DNA of 64,000 nucleotides. Source: Xenophilus sp. Marseille-Q4582. GTDB taxonomy: Bacteria; Pseudomonadota; Gammaproteobacteria; Burkholderiales; Burkholderiaceae_C. Both the position numbers and the translations under genes were made by a program. The stretch is taken from contig NZ_CAKAKO010000003.1 in the NCBI RefSeq assembly GCF_916700565.1, positions 434,001 to 498,000 of the forward strand, given 5' to 3'. The notes below the pieces were generated by a model. The model did not search any database, had not been told where the DNA came from, and worked only from the letters and a program-made list of their open reading frames with translations. This document shows positions 21,702 to 30,444 of the stretch, one piece after another. The first letter of the stretch is position 1. Every line of letters begins with the position of its first letter.

Positions 21702-23114
21702 GTGAAGAAGACCTTCATGGGCGTGCGCCTGCGCAAGCTGCGCGCCGAGCGCGGCCTGTCGCAGGTGGCGCTGGCGCATGCGCTGGGCCTGTCGCCGAGC
21801 TACCTGAACCAGCTGGAGCAGAACCAGCGGCCGCTCACGGTGGCCGTGCTGCTGAGGATCCACCGCGCCCTGGGCGTGGACATCCAGCAGTTCTCCGAGG
21901 ACGAGGAAGCCCGCCTGGTGGCCGGCCTGCGCGAGGCGCTGGCCGACGCGCCCGAGCCGGTCACGCTGCCCGAGCTGAAGGAGGTGGCCGCTCAGATGCC
22001 GGCGCTGGGCCGCGCCCTGATCGCCCTGCACCGCCGCACCGTCGCGGCGCAGGAGCAGATCGAGACCATGGCCCTGCGCATGGGCGACGACCGCGCCGGC
22101 ATCGCCGCGCCGCGCGCCATGCCCTTCGAGGTGGTGCGCGACTTCTTCTTCGCCCACCAGAACCACTTCGACGAAGTGGACCGCCAGGCGGAGGTCCTGG
22201 CGGCCGAGGCCGGCGCGTCAGGCGGCGCGCTGGCCGACTGGCTGGTGCAGCGCCTGCAGCAGCGCCACAAGGTCCGCGTGCTGGCCGGCACGGGCGATCA
22301 CGAAGGCAAGCGGCAGTTCGATCCGGCGCGGCGCACGCTGAGGCTGTCGGCGTCGCTGGACGCAGCACAGCAGGTGTTCCAGCTCGGCACGCAACTGGCG
22401 CTGGTCGAGCACGCCGGGCTGATCGACGCGCTGGTGGACGCGCCCCCCTTCCACGGCGACGAGCCCTCGCGCCGGCTGGCGCGGGTCGGGCTAGCCAACT
22501 ACTTCGCGGGCGCCCTGCTGCTGCCCTATGCGCCGTTCCTGCAGGCGGCCGAGCGGCTGCGCTACGACATCGACCTGCTGGGGCAGCAGTTCGGCGTCGG
22601 CTTCGAGACCGTCTGCCACCGGCTCAGCACGCTGCAGCGGCCCGGCGCGCCGGGCGTACCCTTCTTCTTCGTGCGGGTGGACCGGGCGGGCAACATCTCC
22701 AAGCGGCAGTCGGCCACGCACTTCCACTTCAGCCGCACCGGCGGCACCTGCCCGCTGTGGAACGTGTACGAGGCCTTCGCGCAGCCGGGGCGCATCGTTC
22801 CGCAGCTGGCGCGCATGCCGGACGGGCGCTCGTACCTGTGGATCGCGCGCACGGTGGCCAGCCGCCCGGGCGGCTACGGTTCGCCGGGGCGGGTGTTCTC
22901 GATCGGGCTGGGGTGCGACATCCGGCACGCGCCGCGGCTGGTCTACGCGAAGGGGCTGGACCTGCGCGACCCGGAGGCCGCCACGCCCATCGGCATGGGC
23001 TGCAAGGTCTGCGAGCGCCCGGACTGCCCGCAGCGCGCCTTCCCCTTCGTCGGCCGGCCGCTGGACGTGGACGAGAACCAGAGCCGGTTCACGCCGTACG
23101 GCGTGGCGCCATGA
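21702..23114 (+). CDS. short-chain fatty acyl regulator (PrpR/RamB-like, ScfR family)
   Basis: A 470-residue regulator with an N-terminal XRE helix-turn-helix (residues ~10-60, LSQVALAHALGLSPSYLNQLE). A central IrrE-like region follows (ARVGLANYFAGALLLPY), then the ScfR (DUF2083) domain. Four cysteines, C405, C434, C437 and C442 (GCKVCERPDC), match those proposed to hold an iron-sulfur cluster in mycobacterial PrpR. GTG 21702 is preceded by GGAG at good spacing; an ATG at 21717 is the alternative. Divergent from the propionate operon, which it likely controls in response to a propionyl-CoA-linked signal. Confidence 0.88.
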   Translation: MKKTFMGVRLRKLRAERGLSQVALAHALGLSPSYLNQLEQNQRPLTVAVLLRIHRALGVDIQQFSEDEEARLVAGLREALADAPEPVTLPELKEVAAQMPALGRALIALHRRTVAAQEQIETMALRMGDDRAGIAAPRAMPFEVVRDFFFAHQNHFDEVDRQAEVLAAEAGASGGALADWLVQRLQQRHKVRVLAGTGDHEGKRQFDPARRTLRLSASLDAAQQVFQLGTQLALVEHAGLIDALVDAPPFHGDEPSRRLARVGLANYFAGALLLPYAPFLQAAERLRYDIDLLGQQFGVGFETVCHRLSTLQRPGAPGVPFFFVRVDRAGNISKRQSATHFHFSRTGGTCPLWNVYEAFAQPGRIVPQLARMPDGRSYLWIARTVASRPGGYGSPGRVFSIGLGCDIRHAPRLVYAKGLDLRDPEAATPIGMGCKVCERPDCPQRAFPFVGRPLDVDENQSRFTPYGVAP

Positions 23115-23119
23115 GCCGC

Positions 23120-23528
23120 TCAGGGCCGGCCCGGCGGCAGCGGCGAGAACTCGGCCGGCACCCAGGCGTAGCCCTGCCCCTCGGGCCGCACGTGGCCCAG
23201 CCCCGGGAAGGGCAGGTGCGCGCCGGCCACCCACCAGCCCTCGCGCGCGGCCTGCGCCAGCAGGCGCCGGCGCGAGGCGACGGCCTGGGCACGGTCCACG
23301 TCGGGCTCGTAGCTGGCCGCGGGCCGTGCGAACTGCACGACGTGGTAGTGCACCACGTCCCCCCACACCAGCAGTTGCCGGCCGTCGCCGGTGCCGAACG
23401 CCGCCGGACAGCGCATCGCCGGGCCCGAAGGTGCACAGCCGGCCCACCGCCTGGTAGGGCGCCAGCGCGCGCTGCGTCAGCCGGAAGCGATGGGCCGCAC
23501 CCTGGTGTACGACATCGCCTTCGACACG
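23120..23528 (-). pseudogene. remnant of a metallo-beta-lactamase-fold hydrolase
   Basis: The last ~95 codons (23120-23416) read like the C-terminus of a periplasmic MBL-fold hydrolase (LLVWGDVVHYHVVQFARP, AGAHLPFPGLGHVRPEGQGYAWVP). An upstream piece (RFRLTQRALAPYQAVGRL, about 23430-23500) is in another frame. The expected TPGHT region between them is missing. The HxHxDH metal motif and signal peptide are absent; sequence beyond ~23528 is unrelated. The gene is therefore truncated, deleted and frameshifted. An IS5 element sits about 350 bases away. Confidence 0.8.
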
Positions 23529-23920
23529 CGTAATTCTTGCCGCAGTTCGCCGATCGCATATGGGCGCCGGCATCGGGTTGGCGTTCCTTTCTTGCTCCCA
23601 CTCAACAGCTGCAATCGGCAAAGGAGAAAAATTCCTATCGCACTGCTGAGCGCCATTTCGCAGCCGCCCTGCGACTGCTGTGGACGACACAAAGAACTTT
23701 CGAGCATCCCTCGCCTGCCCGACGACGGACTGGTCCAGGGCATCGCCGGCGTAACGAAAAGAAAACGGGTCCTGCGGACACGCCGTGGTCACGTGGTCCG
23801 CGCTGATCCGCGGCGCCTGGCACGGACCGACCGTTTCTGCACCGGCCTCATCCCTCCTGGACGTGCTCGGCGACTTGCCTTAGAACGTGTTTACGATCTT
23901 CCCCCGCCGACAATCGGGAG

Positions 23921-24301
23921 GTGAAGAGAAAGCCGTACGCCAGCGACATCAGCCGAGAGAAGTTTGCCGAGATTGAGCCACTGCTGCGAGGCGTTCGGCG
24001 CAGCACCAAGCCGATCAAGCTGGACCTGTACGAAGTGTTCTGCGCAGTGCTGTACCTGCTGCGCACGGGCTGTCAGTGGCGGTATCTGCCACCGGACTTC
24101 CCCAAGTGGCAGAACGTGTATGCCTACTGGCGCAAGTGGAGCGAGCCTGACCCGCACGGCGTGAGCGTGCTGGAGCAGGCACTCAAAAAATCAGGTTGGC
24201 GCGGCCCGCGAGAGACTGGGGCGCAACGCCTGCAGCACGCTCTTGATCGTGGACGCGCAGAGCGTGAAGAACGCCGACACGGCGAGCCTGAAGGGCTATG
24301 A
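23921..24301 (+). CDS. IS5-family transposase, N-terminal frame (orfA)
   Basis: N-terminal half of the transposase: REKFAEIEPLL and GCQWRYLPPDFPKWQNVYAYWRKW are hallmarks of the DUF4096/IS5 N-terminal domain. Homology stops at LKK (about 24190) within a run of six A residues (24185-24190); the last ~37 codons are out-of-frame tail. GTG 23921 is the apparent start, though GGGAGG lies unusually close. The full enzyme requires moving into the frame of orfB. Confidence 0.85.
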   Translation: MKRKPYASDISREKFAEIEPLLRGVRRSTKPIKLDLYEVFCAVLYLLRTGCQWRYLPPDFPKWQNVYAYWRKWSEPDPHGVSVLEQALKKSGWRGPRETGAQRLQHALDRGRAEREERRHGEPEGL

Positions 24302-24719
24302 CGCGGGCAAGAAGGTCTCTGGGATCAAGCGCCACATCTGCGTGGATACCCAGGGGCTGCCGCACGCGGTGGCCGTGACAACGGCCGAGGTGACGGATCG
24401 CAAAGGGGCCTTGGCGGCGCTCAAGCGTTGCAAGCCCAGGCTCGCAGGGGTGCAAAGCCTGCTGTGCGACAGCGCCTACGCGGGCCAGCCCTTTGCGCAG
24501 GGTGTGCAAGAAATTCTGGGCGGGCATGTGACGGTGCAGATCGCCAAGAGAAGCGACCTGCGCACCTTCAAGGTCATGCCCAAGCGCTGGGTGGTGGAGC
24601 GCAGCTTTGCGTGGCTGCAGAAGAACCGCAGGCTGTGGAAGAACTGCGAGAGGCTGCTCAACACCAGCTTGCAGTTCATCCACATGGCGTTCTTGGGGCT
24701 GCTACTCAGAAGATCGTAA
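24243..24719 (+). CDS. IS5-family transposase, C-terminal frame (orfB)
   Basis: Catalytic half: DDE residues are visible in IVDAQSVK, CDSAYAG and KRWVVERSFAWL. The conserved frame actually extends upstream of this ATG to about 24186 (KNQVGAARERLGRNACSTLL), joining orfA at the A-run. Going from orfA to orfB requires a +1 (or -2) shift or loss of one A, so it is either programmed frameshifting/slippage or a broken gene. Confidence 0.85.
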   Translation: MIVDAQSVKNADTASLKGYDAGKKVSGIKRHICVDTQGLPHAVAVTTAEVTDRKGALAALKRCKPRLAGVQSLLCDSAYAGQPFAQGVQEILGGHVTVQIAKRSDLRTFKVMPKRWVVERSFAWLQKNRRLWKNCERLLNTSLQFIHMAFLGLLLRRS

Positions 24720-24857
24720 ACACGTTCTTAGTGCACAGCGCCGATTCCCATAGTGCTTCTCTCGATGCTGAGGTGGTCAGACCGTCCGGACAGTGGACCC
24801 GCTTGGACCGCCCCTGAGGCTCCTGCGAGACATCCCGTGACACGCAAGGGCGCAATT

Positions 24858-24876
24858 GATACTAATTTTCATTTGC
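24858..24876 (+). promoter_or_regulatory. candidate Fur box
   Basis: GATACTAATTTTCATTTGC matches the 19-base Fur consensus at 13 positions. It sits in an AT-rich island about 90 bases before the TonB-receptor start, where an iron-repressed promoter is expected. The 107 bases between the IS5 element and this island show nothing recognisable. Confidence 0.6.
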
Positions 24877-24968
24877 GTGATAATAGGAACGACCTAGCCA
24901 GATGTTGTCTGCCCTGCTTCAGAGGGACGCAGTCCAGCGATCTCCCCTCTGAATTCCAAGGCAGAACC

Positions 24969-27362
24969 ATGGCCCAGCCCGACCTTGTGGCGCCGTCGCG
25001 CGCCCGCACCCACGCTTTTCTCCCCTCTTTCCCCTGCCCCAGCCTCGTCGCCCTCGCCGTGCAGGGCCTGATGCTGGCCGGCGCCGCGCCTGCCCTGGCG
25101 CAAAGCACCGCAACATCCACCGTGGATGTCAACCGCAGCGTGCTGCCGGCCATCGAGGTCAATGCCGACACGCTGCGCCAGGAGCCCGGCGCCAAGACCG
25201 TGATCACGCAGGAAGAGCTGGAGCGCACCGGCGCCACCGGCATCGCGGACGTGATCCGCTACCAGCCGCTGGTGGAAGCGCCGGGCACGGTGCAGGGCGC
25301 GACCAAGGGCGCCAGCCGCTACGACCGCGGCGGCACCACCGGCTACAACATTCGCGGCATCGAAGGCAACCGCATCGGCCTGGACGTGGACGGCATCGAG
25401 ATGCCCGACGCCATCAGCCGCGCGCCGCTGACCAACCGCGCGCAGGACGGCACCTTCGGCATGGGCCGCGACTTCATCGAGCCCGAGATGTATTCCTCGG
25501 TGGAAATCCAGTCGGGCACCACCAACGCGCAGCGCACGGCCGGCGGCATTGGCGGCGCGGTGAGCTTCCGCACCAAGTCGCCCGAAGAGTACGTGAGCGT
25601 GACCAAGCCCTGGTACGCGGGCGCCAAGCTGGGCTACAACGAAGCCAACCGCGCCTGGACCAAGGGCGTGACGGCCGCCGGCCTGTGGGGCAGCACCAGC
25701 GCGCTCGTCAGCTACGTGCGCCGCGACGGCGAGCAGACCGAGAACCACGGCGACAGCACGGTGGCCAGCTTCCCGGACGACTGGAGTTCCGACGCCCTGC
25801 TGCTCAAGGGCGTGACGCGGCTGAACAGCGAGCACAAGCTGGAACTGGCGGCCGACCTGTACCGCAAGCGCAGCCGGTCGCAGTTCGAGACCTGGAACTC
25901 GGCCGCCACGGCCGTCTCGGGCTGGTCCACGCAGGACGCGCGCACCCGCCGCGACACGCTCTCTCTGAGCCACACCTGGACGCCCGCCGGCGGCTTCATC
26001 GACCGCCTGGAAAGCCGGCTCTTTTACCAGAAGTCGGATATGGACGACGTGACCGACACCGTGCTGAGCGCCACAGCCGCCGCCCCGGCTCGCCTGGGCA
26101 AGGATCTGTCGCAGAACACCACCCACCAGGTCGGCTTCTCCACCGTGGGCGACAAGCGCATCGCCAACCACCTGCTGAAGTTCGGCTTCAACTACTCGCG
26201 CACGAAGAACGAGCACCCGTTCACGTCCACCATCGACACCTCGACCTACCAGCCCTTCCCCGACACACTCACCACGCGCTGGGGCTTGTTTGCCGAAGAC
26301 ACCATCGACTTCCAGGTGGGCGGGCGCCGCCTGGCGCTGGTGCCGGGCCTGCGCGTGGACCGCGTCAAGCCCGAGATCCGCAACGCGGCGGACTTTGACC
26401 AGCCCCGGCTCGATGCATCGCAACTGGAAAACCTTTTCGGCAACGCGCCCGCCAACACCATCGTCAGCCCCAGCTTTGCGGTGCTGTACGACATCCAGCC
26501 GCGCCTGACGGCCTACGCGCAGTGGAAGCGCGGCGGCCGCGCGCCCACCAACAGCGAGATCTTCGGCTACTGGAACGGCGGCGGCCCCACCTACGCTCTG
26601 CTGGGCGACAAGAACCTCAAGAAGGAAACCAGCAACGCCTTCGAACTCGGCCTCAAGGGCTCGCCCACGCCCGGCGTGTCGCTCAACGGCTCGGTCTTCT
26701 ACACGCGCTACAAGAACTTCATCTCCTACACCCGCTACACCAAGGCGGCCAATCCCGAGAAGTTCACGAACACGCCGCCGGCGTTGACCATCCTGTACCA
26801 GGCCAGCAACCGCGACGAAGCCACCATCTACGGCACCGAGCTAGCCGTGCGCCTGGACCACGGCGCCTGGGCACCCTCGGTCAAGGGCCTGTACAGCACC
26901 TGGGCCTTCGGCTACAGCAAGGGCGATTCCAGGTCCAGCTACCTGGGCGACAGGGACGTGCCCCTGGACACCGTGCAGCCCGGCAAGGCCATCATCGGCG
27001 TGGGCTACGACGCACCCGAAAAGCGATGGGGTATCAACCTGACCGGCACCTTCGTGCGCGGCAAGCAGGCCGAAGCTACCAACCGCCAGTCTTTCAGTAA
27101 CGACCCGGGCGCCACGCTCACGGATTCCGCCGTGACCTACTACCGCATTCCCGGCTACGCCCGCTTCGACCTGAGCGGCTACTGGCGCGTGGGTCGCAAT
27201 GTGCGCCTAACGGCCGGCATCTACAACCTGACGGACAAGAAGTACTGGGCCTACAGCAACACGCGCAACCTGGAGCCGGCGCTGGCGCAGGACCGCCGCC
27301 AGCTCGAACTCTCCACCGCGCCCGGCCGCACCTATGCGGTCAACCTGAACGTGGACTTCTGA
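24969..27362 (+). CDS. TonB-dependent heme/hemoglobin- or iron-type outer membrane receptor
   Basis: A 797-residue outer membrane receptor. A signal peptide (hydrophobic core SLVALAVQGLMLAGAAPALA) is followed by a plug domain with GYNIRGIEGNRIGLDVDGIEMPDA and a 22-strand-type barrel ending YAVNLNVDF. Plug motifs and layout fit the hemoglobin/transferrin/lactoferrin receptor family; the actual ligand (heme, hemoprotein or siderophore) cannot be read from sequence. The start is ATG 24969; an earlier in-frame start would overlap the promoter. It heads a seven-gene operon with reductase components. Confidence 0.9.
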   Translation: MAQPDLVAPSRARTHAFLPSFPCPSLVALAVQGLMLAGAAPALAQSTATSTVDVNRSVLPAIEVNADTLRQEPGAKTVITQEELERTGATGIADVIRYQPLVEAPGTVQGATKGASRYDRGGTTGYNIRGIEGNRIGLDVDGIEMPDAISRAPLTNRAQDGTFGMGRDFIEPEMYSSVEIQSGTTNAQRTAGGIGGAVSFRTKSPEEYVSVTKPWYAGAKLGYNEANRAWTKGVTAAGLWGSTSALVSYVRRDGEQTENHGDSTVASFPDDWSSDALLLKGVTRLNSEHKLELAADLYRKRSRSQFETWNSAATAVSGWSTQDARTRRDTLSLSHTWTPAGGFIDRLESRLFYQKSDMDDVTDTVLSATAAAPARLGKDLSQNTTHQVGFSTVGDKRIANHLLKFGFNYSRTKNEHPFTSTIDTSTYQPFPDTLTTRWGLFAEDTIDFQVGGRRLALVPGLRVDRVKPEIRNAADFDQPRLDASQLENLFGNAPANTIVSPSFAVLYDIQPRLTAYAQWKRGGRAPTNSEIFGYWNGGGPTYALLGDKNLKKETSNAFELGLKGSPTPGVSLNGSVFYTRYKNFISYTRYTKAANPEKFTNTPPALTILYQASNRDEATIYGTELAVRLDHGAWAPSVKGLYSTWAFGYSKGDSRSSYLGDRDVPLDTVQPGKAIIGVGYDAPEKRWGINLTGTFVRGKQAEATNRQSFSNDPGATLTDSAVTYYRIPGYARFDLSGYWRVGRNVRLTAGIYNLTDKKYWAYSNTRNLEPALAQDRRQLELSTAPGRTYAVNLNVDF

Positions 27363-27404
27363 TCCGCCCCGCCGTTTCATCCCACCCCAACGAGGAACAC
27401 ACGC

Positions 27405-27914
27405 ATGACGTCTTACCCCACACCTCTTCTGGCCGGCCTGGCGCTGGCTGCCCTGCTGTCTGCCTGCGCTGCGCCCCAGCCGGCACAGGGCCCGACCCGA
27501 CCCGCCGGCGGCCATGGCCTGGACGCCTTCCTGGGCAGCTACGACGCCGACCGCGACGGCCAGGTGACGCGCGCCGAGTTCGATGCCATCCGCCTGCAGC
27601 GCTTCAAGAGCGCCGACACCAACGGCGACGGCGTACTGAGCGAAGCCGAGTACGTGGCCGAATACGAAGGCCGCCTCAAGCGCCAGTACTTCGACCAGGG
27701 CCGCCAGCCCGACAAGGCCTACGAGAACAACATCAAGCAGGCGCATGTGCGCTACGCCATCGTCAACCGCGCCCGCGACGGCAAGTTCACATGGGCCGAA
27801 GACCAAGCCATCGCCGACAAGACCTTCAAGGCCCTGGACACCAACGGCGACGGCGTGGTGTCGAAGGCCGACCCGCAGCGCACGCCCGAGCAGCGCCGCC
27901 AGGCCAACAACTGA
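27405..27914 (+). CDS. EF-hand lipoprotein
   Basis: A 169-residue predicted lipoprotein (lipobox LLSAC, lipidated C21). It has four EF-hand-like loops: D47-E58 (DADRDGQVTRAE), D71-E82 (DTNGDGVLSEAE), a degenerate one at 121-132 and D145-D156 (DTNGDGVVSKAD). Calcium binding is likely for loops 1, 2 and 4. It lies 42 bases after the TonB receptor and 14 before the DUF2271 gene. Its role in the iron operon is unknown. Confidence 0.85.
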   Translation: MTSYPTPLLAGLALAALLSACAAPQPAQGPTRPAGGHGLDAFLGSYDADRDGQVTRAEFDAIRLQRFKSADTNGDGVLSEAEYVAEYEGRLKRQYFDQGRQPDKAYENNIKQAHVRYAIVNRARDGKFTWAEDQAIADKTFKALDTNGDGVVSKADPQRTPEQRRQANN

Positions 27915-27928
27915 GCCGGCTGCCGCGC

Positions 27929-28477
27929 ATGTCCCAGCCTGAAGAAGCACGAGACGCCGCCCGGCTGACGCTGTGTGCCGCCACCCTGGCGGCGCTGGCC
28001 GCCAGCAGCCCGGCCGCGGCGGCCTCGCTGACCGTGCAGCTCACGCTGCCCTCCATCGACACCGCCACCTACTACCGCCCCTACCTGGCGGCGTGGGTGG
28101 AGAAGGCCGACGACAGGGCGACGGTCGGGCCGCTGGCCGTCTGGTACGACACGAAGCTGCGCGACAACCTGGGCCAGAGCTGGCTGCGCCAGTTGCGCAC
28201 TTGGTGGCGCAGCAGCGGCGAGAAGCTCGCGTTGCCCGCCGATGGCATCAGCGGCGCCACGCGGCCCGCCGGCACCCACACGCTGCAGTTCAGCGACGCC
28301 AAAGGGGTTCTGGCCGGCCTGCCCGCCGGCCGCTACCAACTGGCCGTGGAAGTGGCCCGCGAACAGGGCGAACGCGAACTGCTGCGCGTGCCCTTCGATT
28401 GGGGCGGTAGCGCCAATGATGCCAGGGCGCAGGGCCGCAAGGAACTGGGGCCGGTGTCGGTACGCGTGCAGCCCTGA
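27929..28477 (+). CDS. DUF2271 periplasmic protein with ApbE flavinylation motif
   Basis: A 182-residue DUF2271 protein with an N-terminal signal peptide (LCAATLAALAASSPAAAA). The motif D105-GISGAT-T111 matches the D-x-x-[ST]-G-A-[ST] site at which ApbE attaches FMN through a phosphoester to the last Thr. The apbE gene lies in the same operon. The protein is thus probably a periplasmic flavoprotein that passes electrons to ferric iron, heme or a partner. Covalent flavin is inferred. ATG 27929 is 14 bases after the EF-hand gene. Confidence 0.87.
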   Translation: MSQPEEARDAARLTLCAATLAALAASSPAAAASLTVQLTLPSIDTATYYRPYLAAWVEKADDRATVGPLAVWYDTKLRDNLGQSWLRQLRTWWRSSGEKLALPADGISGATRPAGTHTLQFSDAKGVLAGLPAGRYQLAVEVAREQGERELLRVPFDWGGSANDARAQGRKELGPVSVRVQP

Positions 28478-28539
28478 ACCTCCGCCGAAGCTCCCGCGCG
28501 GTCGGCCACGCCGCCCGCGCCACTCAACAGGAACCCGAC

Positions 28540-29715
28540 ATGAAGAACCGCTACACCCTGTCTCTTTCGCTGCTCGCCGCCGCCCTGGTCGCAGCCTGCG
28601 GCACGACCTCCTCGCCGACGCCCGGCGCCTCGGCCCCGTACCGGGTCGTGCAAGCCGCGCAGATCCAGCGTGCCGCCGTGGCGCCGGCCGTGTACGAGCT
28701 GGCCTACTCCGCACGCCAGAACGCCGTCTTCGTGGCCTCGGCCGGCGGCTTCGGCGACAACGCGCCCGCCAGCAAGCTGCTGCGCCTGCATCCCACCACC
28801 CTGGCCGTGCAGGCCGAGCTGCCGCTGCGCGGCTTCGGCGTCGCGCTGGACGACGCCGCCAACCGCCTCTACATCGGCAACACCACCCAGGGCTCCATCA
28901 CGGTGGTGGACACAGCCACCTTCCAGGTGATCAAGACCATCGAGATGATGGACAAGGTCAAGGGCGCCGACGGCAAGGAGAAGTACGAGCATCACTTCCG
29001 CGAACTGGTGATCGACAGCGCCAACCACCGCGTCTACGCGCCGGGCCTGAGTTCGGACGGCAGCTCGCTGTACGTGCTGAACACGCGCACGCTCACGCGC
29101 GAGAAGGTCATCCCGGGCTTCGGCCAGGTCGCCACCGGCATCGCGCTCGATGCGGTCAACCACCGTCTGTTCGTCTCTAACCTGCGCGGCGGGCTGTACG
29201 AGGTGGACACCCGCACCCTGAGCATCACCAAGAGCCACGCGGTGGCCGCCGACCAGCTGCTGAACCTGGCGTACGACGCGCAAGGCCAGCGCCTGTTCGC
29301 GGTGGACCAGGGCCTGTCCACCATCAGCGAACGCCGGCAGAAGGCCGAGCCCAGCTTCAAGCCCACGCCCGGCAACCGCGTGGTGGTGTTCGACCCCGAC
29401 ACGGCCGCGATCCGCGCCAGCCTGCCCACGGGCGACGGCCCCATTGCGCCGCTGTTCGATGCCCAGCGTCAGCGCCTGTACGTGACCAACCGCGGCGCCG
29501 GCACCGTGAGCGTGTTCGACGCGCGCAGCCAGCAGTTGCTGCAGACCCTCGCCGTGCCCACGCACCCGAACAGCCTGACGCTGGACAGCCGCAACAACGT
29601 GCTCTACGTGACGGTGAAGAACGGCCGCGACGCCGCGCGTGGCAGCCACGAGTCCGTGGTCCGGATCGCCCTCGGAGAAACAACCCCCAGGCCGCTTCGC
29701 GGCTCCTCCTTCTGA
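28540..29715 (+). CDS. YncE-like beta-propeller lipoprotein
   Basis: A 391-residue protein with a lipoprotein signal (LVAAC). It has repeated YVTN-type propeller blades (for example NRLYIGNTTQGSITVVDTA, HRLFVSNLRGGLYEVDTRT, QRLYVTNRGAGTVSVFDAR). YncE in E. coli is an iron-repressed periplasmic propeller near a TonB receptor, so a role beside this receptor is plausible. The last ~10 residues (TPRPLRGSSF) fall inside a dispersed repeat, so the C-terminus may have been replaced. Confidence 0.88.
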   Translation: MKNRYTLSLSLLAAALVAACGTTSSPTPGASAPYRVVQAAQIQRAAVAPAVYELAYSARQNAVFVASAGGFGDNAPASKLLRLHPTTLAVQAELPLRGFGVALDDAANRLYIGNTTQGSITVVDTATFQVIKTIEMMDKVKGADGKEKYEHHFRELVIDSANHRVYAPGLSSDGSSLYVLNTRTLTREKVIPGFGQVATGIALDAVNHRLFVSNLRGGLYEVDTRTLSITKSHAVAADQLLNLAYDAQGQRLFAVDQGLSTISERRQKAEPSFKPTPGNRVVVFDPDTAAIRASLPTGDGPIAPLFDAQRQRLYVTNRGAGTVSVFDARSQQLLQTLAVPTHPNSLTLDSRNNVLYVTVKNGRDAARGSHESVVRIALGETTPRPLRGSSF

Positions 29716-29838
29716 TTCCCGAAGGGGGCGCATCCAGTGGCCGGGCAAAGCCCGCTCCACGGGTGCCCTCGGGGCTGCGCTGCGCTTGCCTTGCCTGGCA
29801 CTCGGGCAGGCATGCGCACGACACGTTGAAACAATGAC
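29684..29838. repeat. dispersed intergenic repeat overlapping the propeller gene end
   Basis: Contains CCCCCAGGCCGCTTCGCGGC and CGAAGGGGG, then GGCCGGGCAAAGCCCG and ACGGGTGCCC. The same block order occurs in the gcvH-gcvP gap (11120-11347). It splits the iron operon between the propeller and PepSY genes without an evident terminator T tract. Confidence 0.5.
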
Positions 29839-30444
29839 ATGCGCGCCTTCTGGCTCAAGCAACTGCACACCTGGCACTGGATCTCGGCCGCGCTGAGCCT
29901 GACCGGCATGCTGCTGTTCGCCGTCACCGGGCTGACCCTGAACCACGCCGACTGGTTCGCGGCCCATCCCAGCCGCCACGAACAGACGGCGGACATCCCG
30001 GCCGAACTGCGCGCCGCACTGGAAGCCATGGCGGACAGCGGTGAGCAGCCCCTGCCGCCCGCGCTGGCCGGCTGGGTGCGCGAGACCTTCGGCGCCGACG
30101 TGCGACAACTGGCTGCCGAGGCCGACCCCGACGAGCTGTACCTGAGCCGGTCCCTGCCGGGCGGCGAGGCCAGCCTTCGCATCGACCGAACCTCCGCCAC
30201 CGCCACCTACATGCGCAGCAGCCGCGGCTGGATCGCTTACTTCAACGACCTGCACAAAGGCCGGCATACGGGTGGCGTGTGGTCGGCCTTCATCGACCTG
30301 CTGGCCATCAGCTGCATCGTGTTCACGCTCACGGGCCTGGCGCTGCTGTGGATGCACGGCCGCACACGCCCGCTGACCTGGCCGGTCACGGGGCTGAGCC
30401 TGCTCGCGCCCTTGCTGATCGCACTGCTGTTCATCCATGGCTGA
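29839..30444 (+). CDS. PepSY-associated transmembrane protein (predicted b-type electron carrier)
   Basis: A 201-residue membrane protein of the PepSY_TM-like group. Helices lie at about residues 14-36 and 150-175, with a further hydrophobic C-terminal segment. Histidines near the ends (LHTWHW, LNHADW, LHKGRH) could ligate heme between the helices. Related proteins (such as FpvG of Pseudomonas) take part in periplasmic ferric-siderophore reduction. It overlaps apbE by eight bases. Likely role: electron transfer from the cytoplasmic-side flavoreductase to the periplasm. Confidence 0.85.
   Translation: MRAFWLKQLHTWHWISAALSLTGMLLFAVTGLTLNHADWFAAHPSRHEQTADIPAELRAALEAMADSGEQPLPPALAGWVRETFGADVRQLAAEADPDELYLSRSLPGGEASLRIDRTSATATYMRSSRGWIAYFNDLHKGRHTGGVWSAFIDLLAISCIVFTLTGLALLWMHGRTRPLTWPVTGLSLLAPLLIALLFIHG

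Larger units (their letters stand above)
23883..24727 (+). mobile_element. complete IS5-family insertion sequence, 845 bp
   Basis: Perfect 19-bp terminal inverted repeats: GAACGTGTTTACGATCTTC at 23883-23901 and its reverse complement at 24709-24727. Both are flanked by TTA (23880-23882 and 24728-24730), consistent with the short TNA target duplication of the IS427-type group. It contains two overlapping transposase frames. Intact ends suggest a recent insertion, between an MBL pseudogene and an iron-uptake operon. Confidence 0.95.

Noticed and set aside
22491-23792. 433-codon minus-strand frame over the ScfR gene
   Set aside because: Only ~40 codons (about 23400-23528) resemble an MBL protein; the rest is antisense to the regulator.
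24753-24968. 72-codon upstream extension of the TonB receptor
   Set aside because: Covers the Fur-like promoter region; the signal peptide begins properly after ATG 24969.
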